Below are positions 55,520 through 64,000 of a DNA stretch of 64,000 nucleotides, in pieces. The position numbers and the translations under genes were made by a program. This DNA comes from Micrococcales bacterium (GTDB taxonomy: Bacteria; Actinomycetota; Actinomycetes; Actinomycetales; Cellulomonadaceae). The notes beneath the pieces are model-generated. The model was not told where the DNA came from and did no database searches. It worked only from the letters and a program-made list of their open reading frames with translations. Location of the stretch: NCBI GenBank assembly GCA_009777345.1, contig WRMB01000012.1, forward strand, positions 1-64,000. The letters run 5' to 3'. Every line of letters begins with the position of its first letter. The first letter of the stretch is position 1.

Positions 55520-57304
55520 ATGCTGCTGCGCCTGTCCACCTTGTTCTGCCGCACGTTGCGCGAAGACCCGGCCGATGCCGAGGTCGCCAGCCACAAGCTG
55601 CTGGTCCGCGCCGGGTACATCCGCCGGGCCGCCCCGGGTATCTACACCTGGCTGCCGCTGGGCCTGCGGGTGCTGGGCAAGGTCGAGCAGGTGGTCCGCG
55701 AGGAGATGGTCGCCGCCGGGGCGCAGGAGGTGCACTTCCCGGCCCTGCTGCCCCGCGAGCCGTACGAGGCGACCGGGCGGTGGGCCGAGTACGGGCCCAA
55801 CCTGTTCCGGCTGCAGGACCGGCGGGACAACGACTACCTGCTGGCCCCCACCCACGAAGAGATGTTCACCCTGCTGGTCAAGGACCTGTGCTCGTCGTAC
55901 AAGGACCTGCCGCTGGTGCTGTTCCAGATCCAGACCAAGTACCGCGACGAGGCCCGGCCGCGGGCCGGTCTGATCCGGGGCCGCGAGTTCGTCATGAAGG
56001 ACGCCTACTCCTTCGACATCGACGACGAGGGCCTGGCCCGGGCCTACGACGACCAGCGCGCCGCCTATCAGCGGATCTTCGACCGGCTCGGCCTGGAGTA
56101 CGTCGTCGTCTCGGCGATGAGCGGCGCCATGGGCGGGTCCCGGTCAGAGGAGTTCCTCACCCCCACCCCCATCGGCGAGGACACCTACGTGCGCTCGCCC
56201 GGCGGGTACGCCGCCAACGCCGAGGCCGTCACCACCCCGGTCCCGCCGTCGCTGGACTGGGCCGACCTGCCCGCGGCGCACGTCGAACCGACCCCGGACG
56301 CCCCGACCATCGAGGCCCTGGTGGGCCTGGTCAACGACCGGTACCCCCGCGCGGACCGGCCGTGGACCGCGGCCGACACGCTGAAGAACGTCGTCGTGGC
56401 CCTGACCCGTCCCACCGGGGAACGCGAGGTCGTGGTGGTCGGCCTGCCCGGGGACCGCGAGGTCGACATGAAACGCCTGGAGGCGGCCGTGGCTCCCGCC
56501 GAGGTCGAGGTCGCCAGCGACGCCGACTTCGCCGCTCACCCCGAGCTGGTGCGCGGGTACATCGGCCCGCGGGTGCTGGGGCCGAACGCGCCCGACCCGG
56601 ACACCGCGGTGCGCTACCTGCTGGACCCGCGCGTCGTGCCTGGTACCCGCTGGATCACCGGCGCCGACGAGGTGGGCAAGCACGTGCTCGACCTGGTCGC
56701 CGGGAGGGACTTCACCGGGTCGGGGACGATCGAGGCCGCCGAGGTCCGCGCCGGAGACCCGGCCCCCGACGGGTCGGGGCCGCTGGAGCTGGCCCGGGGT
56801 ATCGAGATCGGCCATATCTTCCAGCTGGGCCGTAAGTACGCCCAGGCGCTGGGCCTGACCGTCCTGGACGCCAACGGCAAGTCCCAGGTCGTCACCATGG
56901 GCTCCTACGGCATCGGCGTCACCCGGGTGCTGGCCGCCCTGGCCGAGGCCCACCACGACGACAAGGGCCTGGCCTGGCCAGCGGGCGTCGCCCCCGCGCA
57001 CGTCCACCTGGTAGCCACCGGCAAGGACGCCGCGGTGTTCGACACCGCCGAGCACCTGGCCGCCGACTGGTCCGCCCGTGGCATCGAGGTGCTCTACGAC
57101 GACCGTCCCAAGGTCTCGCCCGGTGTGAAGTTCGCCGACGCCGAGCTGCTGGGCGTCCCGCTGGTGGTGGTCGTCGGCAAGGGCCTGGCCTCAGGCGTCG
57201 TCGAGGTCCGCCCCCGCGTCGGCGAGGCCGTCCAGGTCCCGCTGGCCGAGGTCGCCGACGTCGTCGCCACCCACGTCGAGGCCTTGCTGTCGCCAGACTG
57301 GTGA
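55520..57304 (+). CDS. proS: Prolyl-tRNA synthetase
   Basis: Class II aminoacyl-tRNA synthetase, 594 residues, bacterial type with an insertion domain. Motif 1 lies near [24 protein letters not shown], motif 2 in [31 protein letters not shown] (as parts around residues 130-160) and motif 3 in [14 protein letters not shown]. The anticodon-binding domain is at the C-terminus. A near-perfect palindrome follows 11 bp after the stop. Confidence 0.97.
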   Translation: MLLRLSTLFCRTLREDPADAEVASHKLLVRAGYIRRAAPGIYTWLPLGLRVLGKVEQVVREEMVAAGAQEVHFPALLPREPYEATGRWAEYGPNLFRLQDRRDNDYLLAPTHEEMFTLLVKDLCSSYKDLPLVLFQIQTKYRDEARPRAGLIRGREFVMKDAYSFDIDDEGLARAYDDQRAAYQRIFDRLGLEYVVVSAMSGAMGGSRSEEFLTPTPIGEDTYVRSPGGYAANAEAVTTPVPPSLDWADLPAAHVEPTPDAPTIEALVGLVNDRYPRADRPWTAADTLKNVVVALTRPTGEREVVVVGLPGDREVDMKRLEAAVAPAEVEVASDADFAAHPELVRGYIGPRVLGPNAPDPDTAVRYLLDPRVVPGTRWITGADEVGKHVLDLVAGRDFTGSGTIEAAEVRAGDPAPDGSGPLELARGIEIGHIFQLGRKYAQALGLTVLDANGKSQVVTMGSYGIGVTRVLAALAEAHHDDKGLAWPAGVAPAHVHLVATGKDAAVFDTAEHLAADWSARGIEVLYDDRPKVSPGVKFADAELLGVPLVVVVGKGLASGVVEVRPRVGEAVQVPLAEVADVVATHVEALLSPDW

Positions 57305-57314
57305 CCCCCACGAA

Positions 57315-57374
57315 GTCGTTCATAGATCACGAAGTCGGTCATCTGGATGAACGACTTTGTGATCTATGAACGAC
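57315..57374. terminator. Long near-perfect palindrome between convergent proS and arsC-arsM
   Basis: Two 29-bp arms (57315-57343 and 57346-57374) pair with only two mismatches (both G/T-type in RNA). The palindrome overlaps the end of the minus-strand arsenic gene and serves as a shared bidirectional terminator. Its style resembles the palindrome at 9027-9087. Confidence 0.75.
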
Positions 57375-58539
57375 CTGGTGGCCTGACGGCGCGGACCGTC
57401 GCGCCGTGCATGGCGTCGGCGACCGCGTGGGTGAAGGTCACCGACGTGTCGGTGAACCCGGCAGCCGTGAGCAGGTCTAGGTACTCCGTCTGGGACAGCG
57501 CGCCCGCGATGCAGCCGGCGTAGTCGCCGCGCTCGGCGCGCTGGGCGGCGGTGAGGTGGTCCTCGGCGACGACGTCGGAGATCCTGACCCGGCCGCCTGG
57601 GCGCAGCACCCGGAACATCTCGCCGATCACCGCGGTCTTGTCCGGGGACAGGTTCACCACGCAGTTGGAGATCACCACGTCCACGCACCCGTCGTCGAGG
57701 GGGAGCGCCTCGATCGTGCCCTTGCGGAACTCGACGTTGGTCGCACCGGCGTCGGCGGCGTTGGTCCGGGCCAGCTCCAGCATCTCGTCGGTCATGTCCA
57801 CGCCGTAGACGCGACCGTCCGGGCCGACCTGCCGGGCGGCCAGCAGCACATCGATCCCGCCGCCCGAGCCTAGGTCCAGCACCCTCTCGCCGGGGTTCAG
57901 GTCGGCGACCGCGACCGGGTTGCCGCACCCCAGGGACACGTCCGACGCGGCGACCGGAATCAGGCCGAGGTCCGTCGCGCCGTACAGGTCAGTGCCGAAC
58001 ACCTGCTTGGTCACCGACGACGCCGACGAGCAGCACGACGAGGCAGCCGGGCCGCAGCTGCCCTGCGTCGCGGCCTGGGCGTAGCGCTGCCGCACCGTCT
58101 CGCGGATATCGTCCGCGGTCTCGCCCGTGCTGTCCGTGCGGAGCTTGTCCAGGAGCGCGGTGACCCGGCCACGGATCTGGTCGCGGATGGCGCGCACGGT
58201 CTCGATGTCCTGGCCAGCCGGGTCGTCCAGCTCCCAGTCCTCGTGCCGCTGACCAGGGAACGCCGGGCAGACGTCCCCGCAGCCCATGGTGACCACGACG
58301 CTGGACGCCTGGGAGGTGCCAGCGGTCAGGAGCGTGGGGTGCTGGTCAGCGATGTCGATCCCGACCTCGGCCATCGCCGCGACGGCGACAGGGTTGAGCT
58401 GGTCGGCCGGCACCGAGCCGGCCGATCGGACCTCGACCTGGTCGTCAGCCAGGGCACGCAGGAACCCGGCGGCCATCTGGGACCGGCCAGCATTGTGCAC
58501 GCAGACGAACAGGACCGATGGGCGGGTGGTGTCAGTCAT
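57364..58539 (-). CDS. Fused arsenate reductase-arsenite methyltransferase
   Basis: A 391-residue two-domain enzyme. Residues 1 to about 140 are a low-molecular-weight phosphatase-type arsenate reductase with the P-loop CVHNAGRS (Cys 13, Arg 19) and a downstream Asp loop (DDPAGQD). After a linker containing CGPAASSCC, the second domain is an ArsM-type methyltransferase with VLDLGSGGGIDVLLAA (SAM motif I), SNCVVNLSPDK and AGCIAGAL, which place the conserved Cys residues that bind As(III). It would reduce arsenate and methylate the arsenite in one polypeptide. It overlaps arsR by 8 bp. Confidence 0.9.
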   Translation of the reverse strand: MTDTTRPSVLFVCVHNAGRSQMAAGFLRALADDQVEVRSAGSVPADQLNPVAVAAMAEVGIDIADQHPTLLTAGTSQASSVVVTMGCGDVCPAFPGQRHEDWELDDPAGQDIETVRAIRDQIRGRVTALLDKLRTDSTGETADDIRETVRQRYAQAATQGSCGPAASSCCSSASSVTKQVFGTDLYGATDLGLIPVAASDVSLGCGNPVAVADLNPGERVLDLGSGGGIDVLLAARQVGPDGRVYGVDMTDEMLELARTNAADAGATNVEFRKGTIEALPLDDGCVDVVISNCVVNLSPDKTAVIGEMFRVLRPGGRVRISDVVAEDHLTAAQRAERGDYAGCIAGALSQTEYLDLLTAAGFTDTSVTFTHAVADAMHGATVRAVRPPGRS

Positions 58540-58933
58540 GGGTGGTTCCTTCCGGGGGTAGGTCGGTCGAGCTCGGGCAGCAGACAGGTAGAAGCTCGGT
58601 CAGCAAGATGCGGACCGCCTCGCGGTGAGCGGGTGCTACGGAGTACCAGACCCAGGTGCCGCGCCGTTCGGCGGTCAGTACACCGACCTCGCGCAGCACC
58701 TTCAGATGGTGGGAGACCGTGGGCTGCGACAGATCGGTCAGAGTGGTCAGGTGGCAGACGCACGCCTGCTGCCCAGGGGAAGCCGCGATGAACGACAGCA
58801 TCCGTAGCCGCAGCGGGTCGGCCAGTGCCTTGAGGACGGCAGCCACGGAGGACGCGGTGTCGGCGCTGATCGCGCGGGCCTCGGTCCCAGCATCGGGGTC
58901 TTGGCCGAGCAGCGGTAGGAGCGTCGGGGTCAC
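58532..58933 (-). CDS. arsR: ArsR-family arsenic-responsive repressor
   Basis: A 133-residue winged-helix repressor. The metal-sensing CVCHL is near residue 60, and the recognition helix lies in LSQPTVSHHLKVLREVGVLTAERRG. An additional CC near the C-terminus could add ligands. Derepressed by As(III) binding, it should control the overlapping arsC-arsM fusion. GTG start. Confidence 0.92.
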   Translation of the reverse strand: MTPTLLPLLGQDPDAGTEARAISADTASSVAAVLKALADPLRLRMLSFIAASPGQQACVCHLTTLTDLSQPTVSHHLKVLREVGVLTAERRGTWVWYSVAPAHREAVRILLTELLPVCCPSSTDLPPEGTTHD

Positions 58934-59022
58934 GGCCTCGCCTCGTCTGGTTCTGGGACTGGAGCCTGGTCCAGCACCGACAACCGTCGCGTGCTCGGTT
59001 CCATCACGCTGCCCTCCAGCCG

Positions 59023-59064
59023 TCGAACTGCATCGAACCTAGTCTATATTGAAGAGCCTCGAAT
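59023..59064 (-). promoter_or_regulatory. Probable arsR promoter/operator
   Basis: An AT-rich patch upstream of arsR holds TATAGA (complement of 59043-59048) as a possible -10 element, with TTCGA/TTCAA half-sites around it (59023-59038 and 59051-59064), including an imperfect inverted pair flanking GGCTC. This is consistent with an ArsR dimer site. Confidence 0.45.
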
Positions 59065-59110
59065 CAGAGTGCAGACGACGGATCGTCCGCAGGTCGGTCT
59101 GGGGTTGTCG

Positions 59111-60046
59111 TCAGGACGGCAGGCCCGGGAGGGGTTCGGGGGCGGCGCCCCAACCGGTCGCGGCGGCGGTCGCGGCTCGCAGGTCGGTGAGCAGGTCGGC
59201 GCGGGTGCCGGGGGCGGCGTCGGTCAGGGCGGCGGCAGCGGCCTGGGCCACGGCCTGCTCCAGCTCGACGGCCAGGGTGCCGACGGTCGTCGGGTCGTCC
59301 AGGTCGTCGGGCAGTTGATACTGGGCGCGGCGAGGGTCGTCGACGGTGCCGTCGAAACCGCCGGTCCGGGCCCAGACGGTGGCCTGGGCCCGGTGGTGCT
59401 CGGCGGCGGTCTGGGCCGCGGTGCGCAGGTCGGAGCCGGTCGGGGCCCGGGCGGCGACCACCTCGAAGGCGTACCCGGCCTGGTCGTGGGCCAGGGCCAG
59501 GCCGGTGGCCACCACCGGGTCGGACGAGTCGGACGGGGGTGGGGCGGGTGCGGTGCTGGGGGTCTCGACGCCGAGCGCCTCAGCGAGCCGGGCGGTCAGC
59601 TCGCCGCGGGCGGTGGTCACCGAGCCGAGCACCTGGGCCAGGTCTGGGTCGTCTACCTGGTCGGTGTCGGTCGCGGCGGTGGTCGTCGCCGCGGCGAGCT
59701 GGTCGAGCAGCTCGGAGGACGACGGTACGGGCAGCGGTGTCGGGTCCGGCGGTGGAGTACTGGTGGGCAGCCCGGAGTCGTAGACGCCTCCCAGCGCGTC
59801 GACGTGCGCAGTGCTGAAGGCGGCGATATCGGCCAGCACGGGGGACAGGGTCTCGTCGGCGGCCGGGGCCAGCGCGGACGCGGCGTACACCAGCGTCTGC
59901 GCGTCGACGACGGTCCTGGCCCGCGCCAGCTCGGCCGGTCCGGGCGACGGCGGGGCGACGTCCGAGGTCTCGAGGCGCAGCCCGCAGCCGACCAGCGTGA
60001 CGGCGCACACGACGAGCAGTGCGGTACGGGCCAGGGCGTGTCTCAT
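59111..60046 (-). CDS. DUF4439 ferritin-like lipoprotein
   Basis: A 311-residue secreted lipoprotein: signal with lipobox LVGC (Cys near 21), a Pro/Ser/Thr-rich mid-region, and a C-terminal four-helix DUF4439 domain (LALAHDQAGYAFEVVAAR and TAAEHHRAQATVWAR). The gene is regularly divergent from rimP in actinobacteria, as here. Function unknown; the ferritin-like fold might bind metal. Confidence 0.82.
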   Translation of the reverse strand: MRHALARTALLVVCAVTLVGCGLRLETSDVAPPSPGPAELARARTVVDAQTLVYAASALAPAADETLSPVLADIAAFSTAHVDALGGVYDSGLPTSTPPPDPTPLPVPSSSELLDQLAAATTTAATDTDQVDDPDLAQVLGSVTTARGELTARLAEALGVETPSTAPAPPPSDSSDPVVATGLALAHDQAGYAFEVVAARAPTGSDLRTAAQTAAEHHRAQATVWARTGGFDGTVDDPRRAQYQLPDDLDDPTTVGTLAVELEQAVAQAAAAALTDAAPGTRADLLTDLRAATAAATGWGAAPEPLPGLPS

Positions 60047-60257
60047 CGAGGACGATCCTGCCACCTCTCGGACGCTGAGTCGGTCACTTCCGGCGCATTA
60101 GCTAGGCTTGCGCACGACAGACACATCTGATCGAGGCGATCGGCTCGGTCCGGCGCCCGAGAAGAGGGTGTCGGCAGGGCTGAGCAGCGAGCAGCACGCC
60201 GGTCGCCGGAGCTGGTCGTCGCCCCGGTCGCCAGGTGCACGGGCGGAGGAGGTGGCA

Positions 60258-60773
60258 GTGGTCGGACACGACCTGCGGGCGCTGCTCGACCCCGTCGTCG
60301 CCGCGTCCGGGCTGGTGCTCGACGCGGTCGCGGTGCGCACCGGGGGCGGGCGGACCGTCGTGGTCGTCACCGTGGACCTGCGGGACGACGACGACCAGGC
60401 GCTCGACCTGGACCGCATCGAGGCGGTGAGCGAACAGGTCTCGGCGGCGCTGGGCGACACTGTGCCGGGCGCCTATACCCTGGAGGTGACCAGCCCGGGT
60501 GCGGACCGGCCGCTGACCCGGCCCGGCCAGCTGCGCCGCCACCTGGGACGCAGGGTGAAAGTCCAGACGACCGGCGGCCCGGACGTCACCGGACGGCTGG
60601 TCGAGGTGACCGACGACGCGCTGGTGGTGGTGCCGCCCGCCCCGGCTGTCAAGGGCCGCCGCCCGAAGGACCTGGCCCCGGTGCGCGTCGCGCTGACCGA
60701 CCTGCGGGCGGCGCGGGTCGAGGTAGACCTGTCCGGACTGGCCGCGACCGGCGACGACGAGGTGGAGGACTGA
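60258..60773 (+). CDS. rimP: Ribosome maturation factor RimP
   Basis: A 171-residue 30S assembly factor. The N-terminal part ([18 protein letters not shown]) and the motif [23 protein letters not shown] (as in SPGADRPL) identify the family. GTG 60258 follows GGAGGAGG; GTG 60252 is an alternative. nusA begins 1 bp after its stop. Confidence 0.93.
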   Translation: MVGHDLRALLDPVVAASGLVLDAVAVRTGGGRTVVVVTVDLRDDDDQALDLDRIEAVSEQVSAALGDTVPGAYTLEVTSPGADRPLTRPGQLRRHLGRRVKVQTTGGPDVTGRLVEVTDDALVVVPPAPAVKGRRPKDLAPVRVALTDLRAARVEVDLSGLAATGDDEVED

Positions 60774-60774
60774 C

Positions 60775-61938
60775 GTGGACATCGATATGCAGGCGCTGCG
60801 CCTGGTCGAGCACGAACGGGGGATCGCGCTGGACGTGCTGGTCGGCGCCATCGAGCAGGCCCTGCTGTCGGCCTACCAGCACACCCCCGGGGCGCTGCAC
60901 CACGCCCGGGTCGAGGTGGACCGCAAGTCCGGGCACGTCACGGTCTGGGCCCGCGAGTCCGGGGAGCCGTCCGAGGACGACCCGGACGCCGTGGCCGAGC
61001 CCGTCGGGGAGGAGTTCGACGACACCCCCGAGGGTTTCGGCCGGATCGCCACCGCCACGGCCCGGCAGGTCATCGTGCAGCGCCTGCGCGATGCCGAGGA
61101 CGACCAGGTGCTCGGCCAGTTCAAGGGCAAGGAGGGCGAGGTCGTCGGCGGGGTGGTGCAGCAGGGTCGCGACCCGCGCACCGTCCAGGTCGACCTCGGC
61201 GGCACCGAGGCGGTGCTGCCCGCCCACGAGCAGGTGCCCGGCGAGAAGTACGCCCACGGTGACCGCATCCGGGCCTACGTGCTGGAGGTCGCCCGGGGGT
61301 TGCGCGGCCCGCACATCGTCGTCTCGCGGACCCATCCCGACCTGGTCCGCAAGCTGTTCGAGCTGGAGGTGCCCGAGGTGGCCGACGGCACCGTGCAGAT
61401 CACCGCGGTCGCCCGGGAGGCCGGGCACCGCACGAAGATCGCGGTGCGGTCCACCGTGCCCGGGGTCAACGCCAAGGGTGCCTGCATCGGGCCGATGGGC
61501 AACCGGGTGCGCGCGGTGATGACCGAGCTGCAGGGCGAGAAGATCGACATCGTCGACCACTGCGACGACCCGGCGACGATGATCGCCAACGCGCTGTCCC
61601 CGGCCCGGGTGATGTCGGTGACCATCGTGGACGAGGCCGCGAAGGCCGCCCGCGCCCTGGTGCCGGACTACCAGCTGTCCCTGGCCATCGGCAAAGAAGG
61701 GCAGAACGCCCGGCTGGCGGCCAAGCTCACCCGGTGGCGGATCGACATCCGGCCGGACACCCAGGTGGACGTCCCGGACGCCCAGGCGGAAGCTCCGGAC
61801 ACCCGAGCGGAGCAGTCGCCCGACGGCGGCGCCGCGACCAGCCGGACGGGGTCCGCGACCAGCGCCGACGCGGTACTGGCGCCCGGTGCGGGGGTGGACC
61901 CGGGTGGTGACCCGCCGGGTCGTGGTCTCCAACAGTGA
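60775..61938 (+). CDS. nusA: Transcription termination/antitermination protein NusA
   Basis: A 387-residue NusA with an N-terminal domain, an S1 domain ([28 protein letters not shown], in part) and KH domains ([18 protein letters not shown] and [16 protein letters not shown]). It lacks the C-terminal acidic repeats of proteobacteria, as usual in actinobacteria; the tail is Ala/Pro-rich. GTG start; the stop region overlaps the next frame. Confidence 0.95.
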   Translation: MDIDMQALRLVEHERGIALDVLVGAIEQALLSAYQHTPGALHHARVEVDRKSGHVTVWARESGEPSEDDPDAVAEPVGEEFDDTPEGFGRIATATARQVIVQRLRDAEDDQVLGQFKGKEGEVVGGVVQQGRDPRTVQVDLGGTEAVLPAHEQVPGEKYAHGDRIRAYVLEVARGLRGPHIVVSRTHPDLVRKLFELEVPEVADGTVQITAVAREAGHRTKIAVRSTVPGVNAKGACIGPMGNRVRAVMTELQGEKIDIVDHCDDPATMIANALSPARVMSVTIVDEAAKAARALVPDYQLSLAIGKEGQNARLAAKLTRWRIDIRPDTQVDVPDAQAEAPDTRAEQSPDGGAATSRTGSATSADAVLAPGAGVDPGGDPPGRGLQQ

Positions 61939-61985
61939 CCGGGCGCGGTAGACTCTCCGCGGCCGGGTCGCGTACCCGGCATTCC

Positions 61986-62375
61986 ATGCCTGTCCGGCGC
62001 TCCCCGCAGCACACGTCCGTCTCGGCGGTGCCCGCGGGTCCGGTGCGGACCTGCGTGGGGTGCCGTGCCCGAGACTCGCGCTCGTCTCTGCTGAGGGTCG
62101 TGCTGGTCATCGACGCCACGGGTTCGCCCGTGCTGGTGCCCGACGAAGCCGCCCGACTGCCGGGACGGGGTGCCTGGTTGCACCCGGACCCTGACTGTCT
62201 CGCTCTCGCGCAGCGGCGCAAGGCGTTCGGACGGGCCCTGCGTCACGCGGGTCCGCTGGACGTCACAGTGCTCGCCACAACCGTGCTGGCCGAGGCGGTC
62301 GCCAGGGCCCAGGACGGCCAGGTAGCACGACGGTCCGGGACCCCCGGTCCGAAGTCGAACAAGGAAGCGGGTTGA
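61986..62375 (+). CDS. YlxR (DUF448) RNA-binding protein
   Basis: A small basic protein with the DUF448 signature RTCVGCRARDSRSSLLRVV and GRGAWLHPDPDCLALAQRRKAFGRAL. Located between nusA and infB, as in most bacteria. The start is uncertain: ATG 61986 is used, but GTG 61935 (overlapping the nusA stop) would add 17 residues. 129 residues from ATG. Confidence 0.88.
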   Translation: MPVRRSPQHTSVSAVPAGPVRTCVGCRARDSRSSLLRVVLVIDATGSPVLVPDEAARLPGRGAWLHPDPDCLALAQRRKAFGRALRHAGPLDVTVLATTVLAEAVARAQDGQVARRSGTPGPKSNKEAG

Positions 62376-62484
62376 CGAAGCCGATGGCTGCCCGATGAGT
62401 ACGCACTGATGAGTGCGCAGCGATGAACGCCCCGTACTAAGACGGCTCCACCCTGATCTCGGGTAGGGCCGAGACAGGAGTGAT

Positions 62485-64000
62485 GTGGCCAAGGTCCGCG
62501 TCTACGAGCTCGCCAAAGAGCTCGGTGTCGACAGCAAGGCCCTGATGGCGAAGCTGAACGAGCTGGGCGAGTTCGTCCGCTCACCGTCGTCCACCATCGA
62601 GGCCCCCGTGGTGCGCAGGCTGCGCGCCGCGTACCCGGCCGAACCGGCGGCCCCGGAACCCGCGGCGGCACCCGCCCGTCCGGCCACCGAGAAACCCGCT
62701 GACAAGCCTGCTGAGAAGCCAGCCGACAAGCCCGCTGAGAAGCCCCCGGCGGTCACGGCGGAGGTCGCAGCCGAGCCCGTTCCGGCACCTGCTCCGGCGG
62801 CCGTCCAGGCCCCAGAACCGTCGGCACCGGCCAGCGTCGCGAGCCCGTCCGAGGCCGCTCCCGCCCCTGCCCACAAGCCTGCCTCCCCGAAGCCTGCCCC
62901 GCAGGCTCCGGCCCAGCCGGAGTCCGCCCCGGCGGCCGGTCCCCGACCGGGCCCCCGGCCGCAGAACCGTCCGGGCAACAACCCGTTCGCCTCGTCGCAG
63001 GGTATGCCGCGTCCGGGGGAGCGCAGTGGCGGCCGATCGGGTGGTCCGCGTCCGGGCAACAACCCGTTCGCCTCGTCGCAGGGCATGCCGCGTCCGGGGG
63101 AGCGTCGTGGTGGTGCCGGTGCCGGTGCCGGGACGTCTGACCGGCCTGGTGGTCCGCGTCCGGGGGGTCCGCGTCCGGGTGGGCCCCGGCCGAACCCGGG
63201 CATGATGCCTGGACGCACCTCCAGCGGTGTCGGGCGACCGGGCAGCGGTGGTGGCCGTTCCGGTGGTCCCGGGCGCGGCGGCGGCGGTGGCGGCGCCGGT
63301 GGCGGTGGCTACCGCGGCGGTCCCGGCGGTGGTGGGGGCGGCGGCGGTTTCGGTGGTCCCGGCGGTGGTCGCCCCGGTGGTGGCGGTCGTCCGGGCGGTG
63401 CCGGACGCGGTTCCACCCAGGGTGCGTTCGGCCGCGGTGGCGGTCGTCCGGTACGCGGCCGCAAGTCGAAGCGGGCCAAACGGCAAGAGTTCGAGCAGAT
63501 GCAGGCCCCGTCGGTCGGCGGCGTGATGGTCCCACGTGGGACCGGTTCCACCGTCGTCCGGCTGCGGCACGGGTCGTCGCTGAACGATTTCGCGGACAAG
63601 ATCGACGCCAACCCGGCATCGCTGGTCACCGTGCTGTTCCACCTCGGTGAGATGGCCACGGCGAACCAGTCGCTGGACGAGGACACCTTCGCTCTGCTCG
63701 GCACGGAGCTCGGCTACCAGGTCGAGATGATCTCCGCCGAGGAGGAAGACCGCGAGCTGCTGGAGACCTTCGCCATCGACCTGCGGGCCGAGGAGGCAGC
63801 CGAGTCCGACGACGACCTCCAGGCCCGTCCACCGGTGGTCACCGTGATGGGTCACGTCGACCACGGGAAGACCAAGCTGCTCGACGCGATCCGTTCCACC
63901 GACGTGGTGGCGGGCGAGGCCGGCGGCATCACCCAGCACATCGGTGCCTACCAGGTGAAGGCCACCCACGAGGGCGCGGAGCGCGCGATCACCTTCATCG
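62485..64000 (+). CDS. infB: Translation initiation factor IF-2 (3'-truncated by window)
   Basis: The visible 505 codons start [20 protein letters not shown] (IF2-N domain), run through a long Ala/Pro/Lys- then Gly/Arg-rich linker with repeats, a second conserved region ([24 protein letters not shown]), and enter the G domain with the G1 motif [14 protein letters not shown] and the switch region [13 protein letters not shown]. The end lies beyond the window. GTG 62485 follows ACAGGAG. Confidence 0.96.
   Translation, partial: MAKVRVYELAKELGVDSKALMAKLNELGEFVRSPSSTIEAPVVRRLRAAYPAEPAAPEPAAAPARPATEKPADKPAEKPADKPAEKPPAVTAEVAAEPVPAPAPAAVQAPEPSAPASVASPSEAAPAPAHKPASPKPAPQAPAQPESAPAAGPRPGPRPQNRPGNNPFASSQGMPRPGERSGGRSGGPRPGNNPFASSQGMPRPGERRGGAGAGAGTSDRPGGPRPGGPRPGGPRPNPGMMPGRTSSGVGRPGSGGGRSGGPGRGGGGGGAGGGGYRGGPGGGGGGGGFGGPGGGRPGGGGRPGGAGRGSTQGAFGRGGGRPVRGRKSKRAKRQEFEQMQAPSVGGVMVPRGTGSTVVRLRHGSSLNDFADKIDANPASLVTVLFHLGEMATANQSLDEDTFALLGTELGYQVEMISAEEEDRELLETFAIDLRAEEAAESDDDLQARPPVVTVMGHVDHGKTKLLDAIRSTDVVAGEAGGITQHIGAYQVKATHEGAERAITFI
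62968..63104 (+). repeat. 56-bp direct repeat inside infB
   Basis: 62968-63023 and 63049-63104 differ at a single base and encode two copies of [19 protein letters not shown] in the flexible linker of IF-2. The in-frame repeats are a recombination or slippage hotspot. Confidence 0.85.

Noticed and set aside
57315..57374. Terminal inverted repeat of an insertion sequence
   Set aside because: The arms face each other with a 2-nt gap and no transposase lies nearby; a terminator explains them.
62376..62484. A riboswitch or gene before infB
   Set aside because: Only a short leader with ATGAGT-type repeats and a weak hairpin; no recognised motif.

Overview
The window is a high-GC chromosomal segment of an actinomycete. 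It carries the mtrA-mtrB-lpqB cell-envelope locus, a long-form hpf next to secA, an Rv3235-family gene, a MoxR/DUF58/DUF4350/DUF4129 block, leuCD with a divergent IclR regulator, and a rimP-nusA-ylxR-infB cluster. GTG (and one TTG) starts and 4-bp stop/start overlaps are common. The DUF3039-helicase pair suggests Micrococcales or relatives, but I cannot place the genus.

Layout. 0.1-4.8 kb: a minus-strand SPFH protein / NAD-kinase-like / pgi operon and an MBL hydrolase, divergent from a PfkB kinase. 5.8-6.5 kb: a small transcription unit (promoter, 47-codon ORF, strong terminator) and two unusual tRNA genes. 6.7-9.0 kb: DUF3039 protein and a DEAD/DEAH helicase. 9.1-15.6 kb: an accessory island bounded by a 26-bp direct repeat. 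15.6-21.2 kb: five minus-strand genes (DUF58, MoxR, DUF4350, DUF4129, membrane protein). 21.3-27.1 kb: mtrA, mtrB, lpqB, comF, hpf. 27.2-31.3 kb: a zinc alcohol dehydrogenase, a small toxin-antitoxin-like pair, a MurJ-type flippase and a zincin. 31.5-36.3 kb: secA, an Rv3235-family gene, tRNA-Gln and tRNA-Glu, and two small genes. 36.4-43.9 kb: iclR/leuCD, murA, plsC, gpsA, ddl. 44.2-51.8 kb: a polyamine-type ABC transporter with two binding proteins and a class III aminotransferase. 51.9-57.3 kb: a site-2 protease, ispG, a GNAT protein, proS. 57.4-58.9 kb: a fused arsenate reductase/arsenite methyltransferase with ArsR. 59.1-64.0 kb: a lipoprotein, rimP, nusA, ylxR and the 5' part of infB.

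The most interesting content is the island. It holds a complete diversity-generating retroelement (DGR). Its target is a KAP-type P-loop NTPase whose C-terminal lectin-like (DUF6273-like) domain ends in a 138-bp variable repeat. An Avd-like helical protein follows, then a 135-bp template repeat, then a reverse transcriptase with YMDD and the DGR-type LGNQTSQ motif. Aligned by eye, all 13 substitutions between template and variable repeat fall on template adenines (19 available), and no other base differs. The one remaining difference is a 3-bp length change inside a run of AAC codons. A polytopic membrane protein with a CxxC-x7-CxxC knuckle overlaps the reverse transcriptase gene, and an RHH/DUF5615-like toxin-antitoxin pair closes the island. 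The flanking repeat is the 3' end of the neighbouring DUF58 gene, so the island probably inserted into or next to that gene's end. This suggests a mobile, self-diversifying sensor NTPase, plausibly a defence or recognition system.
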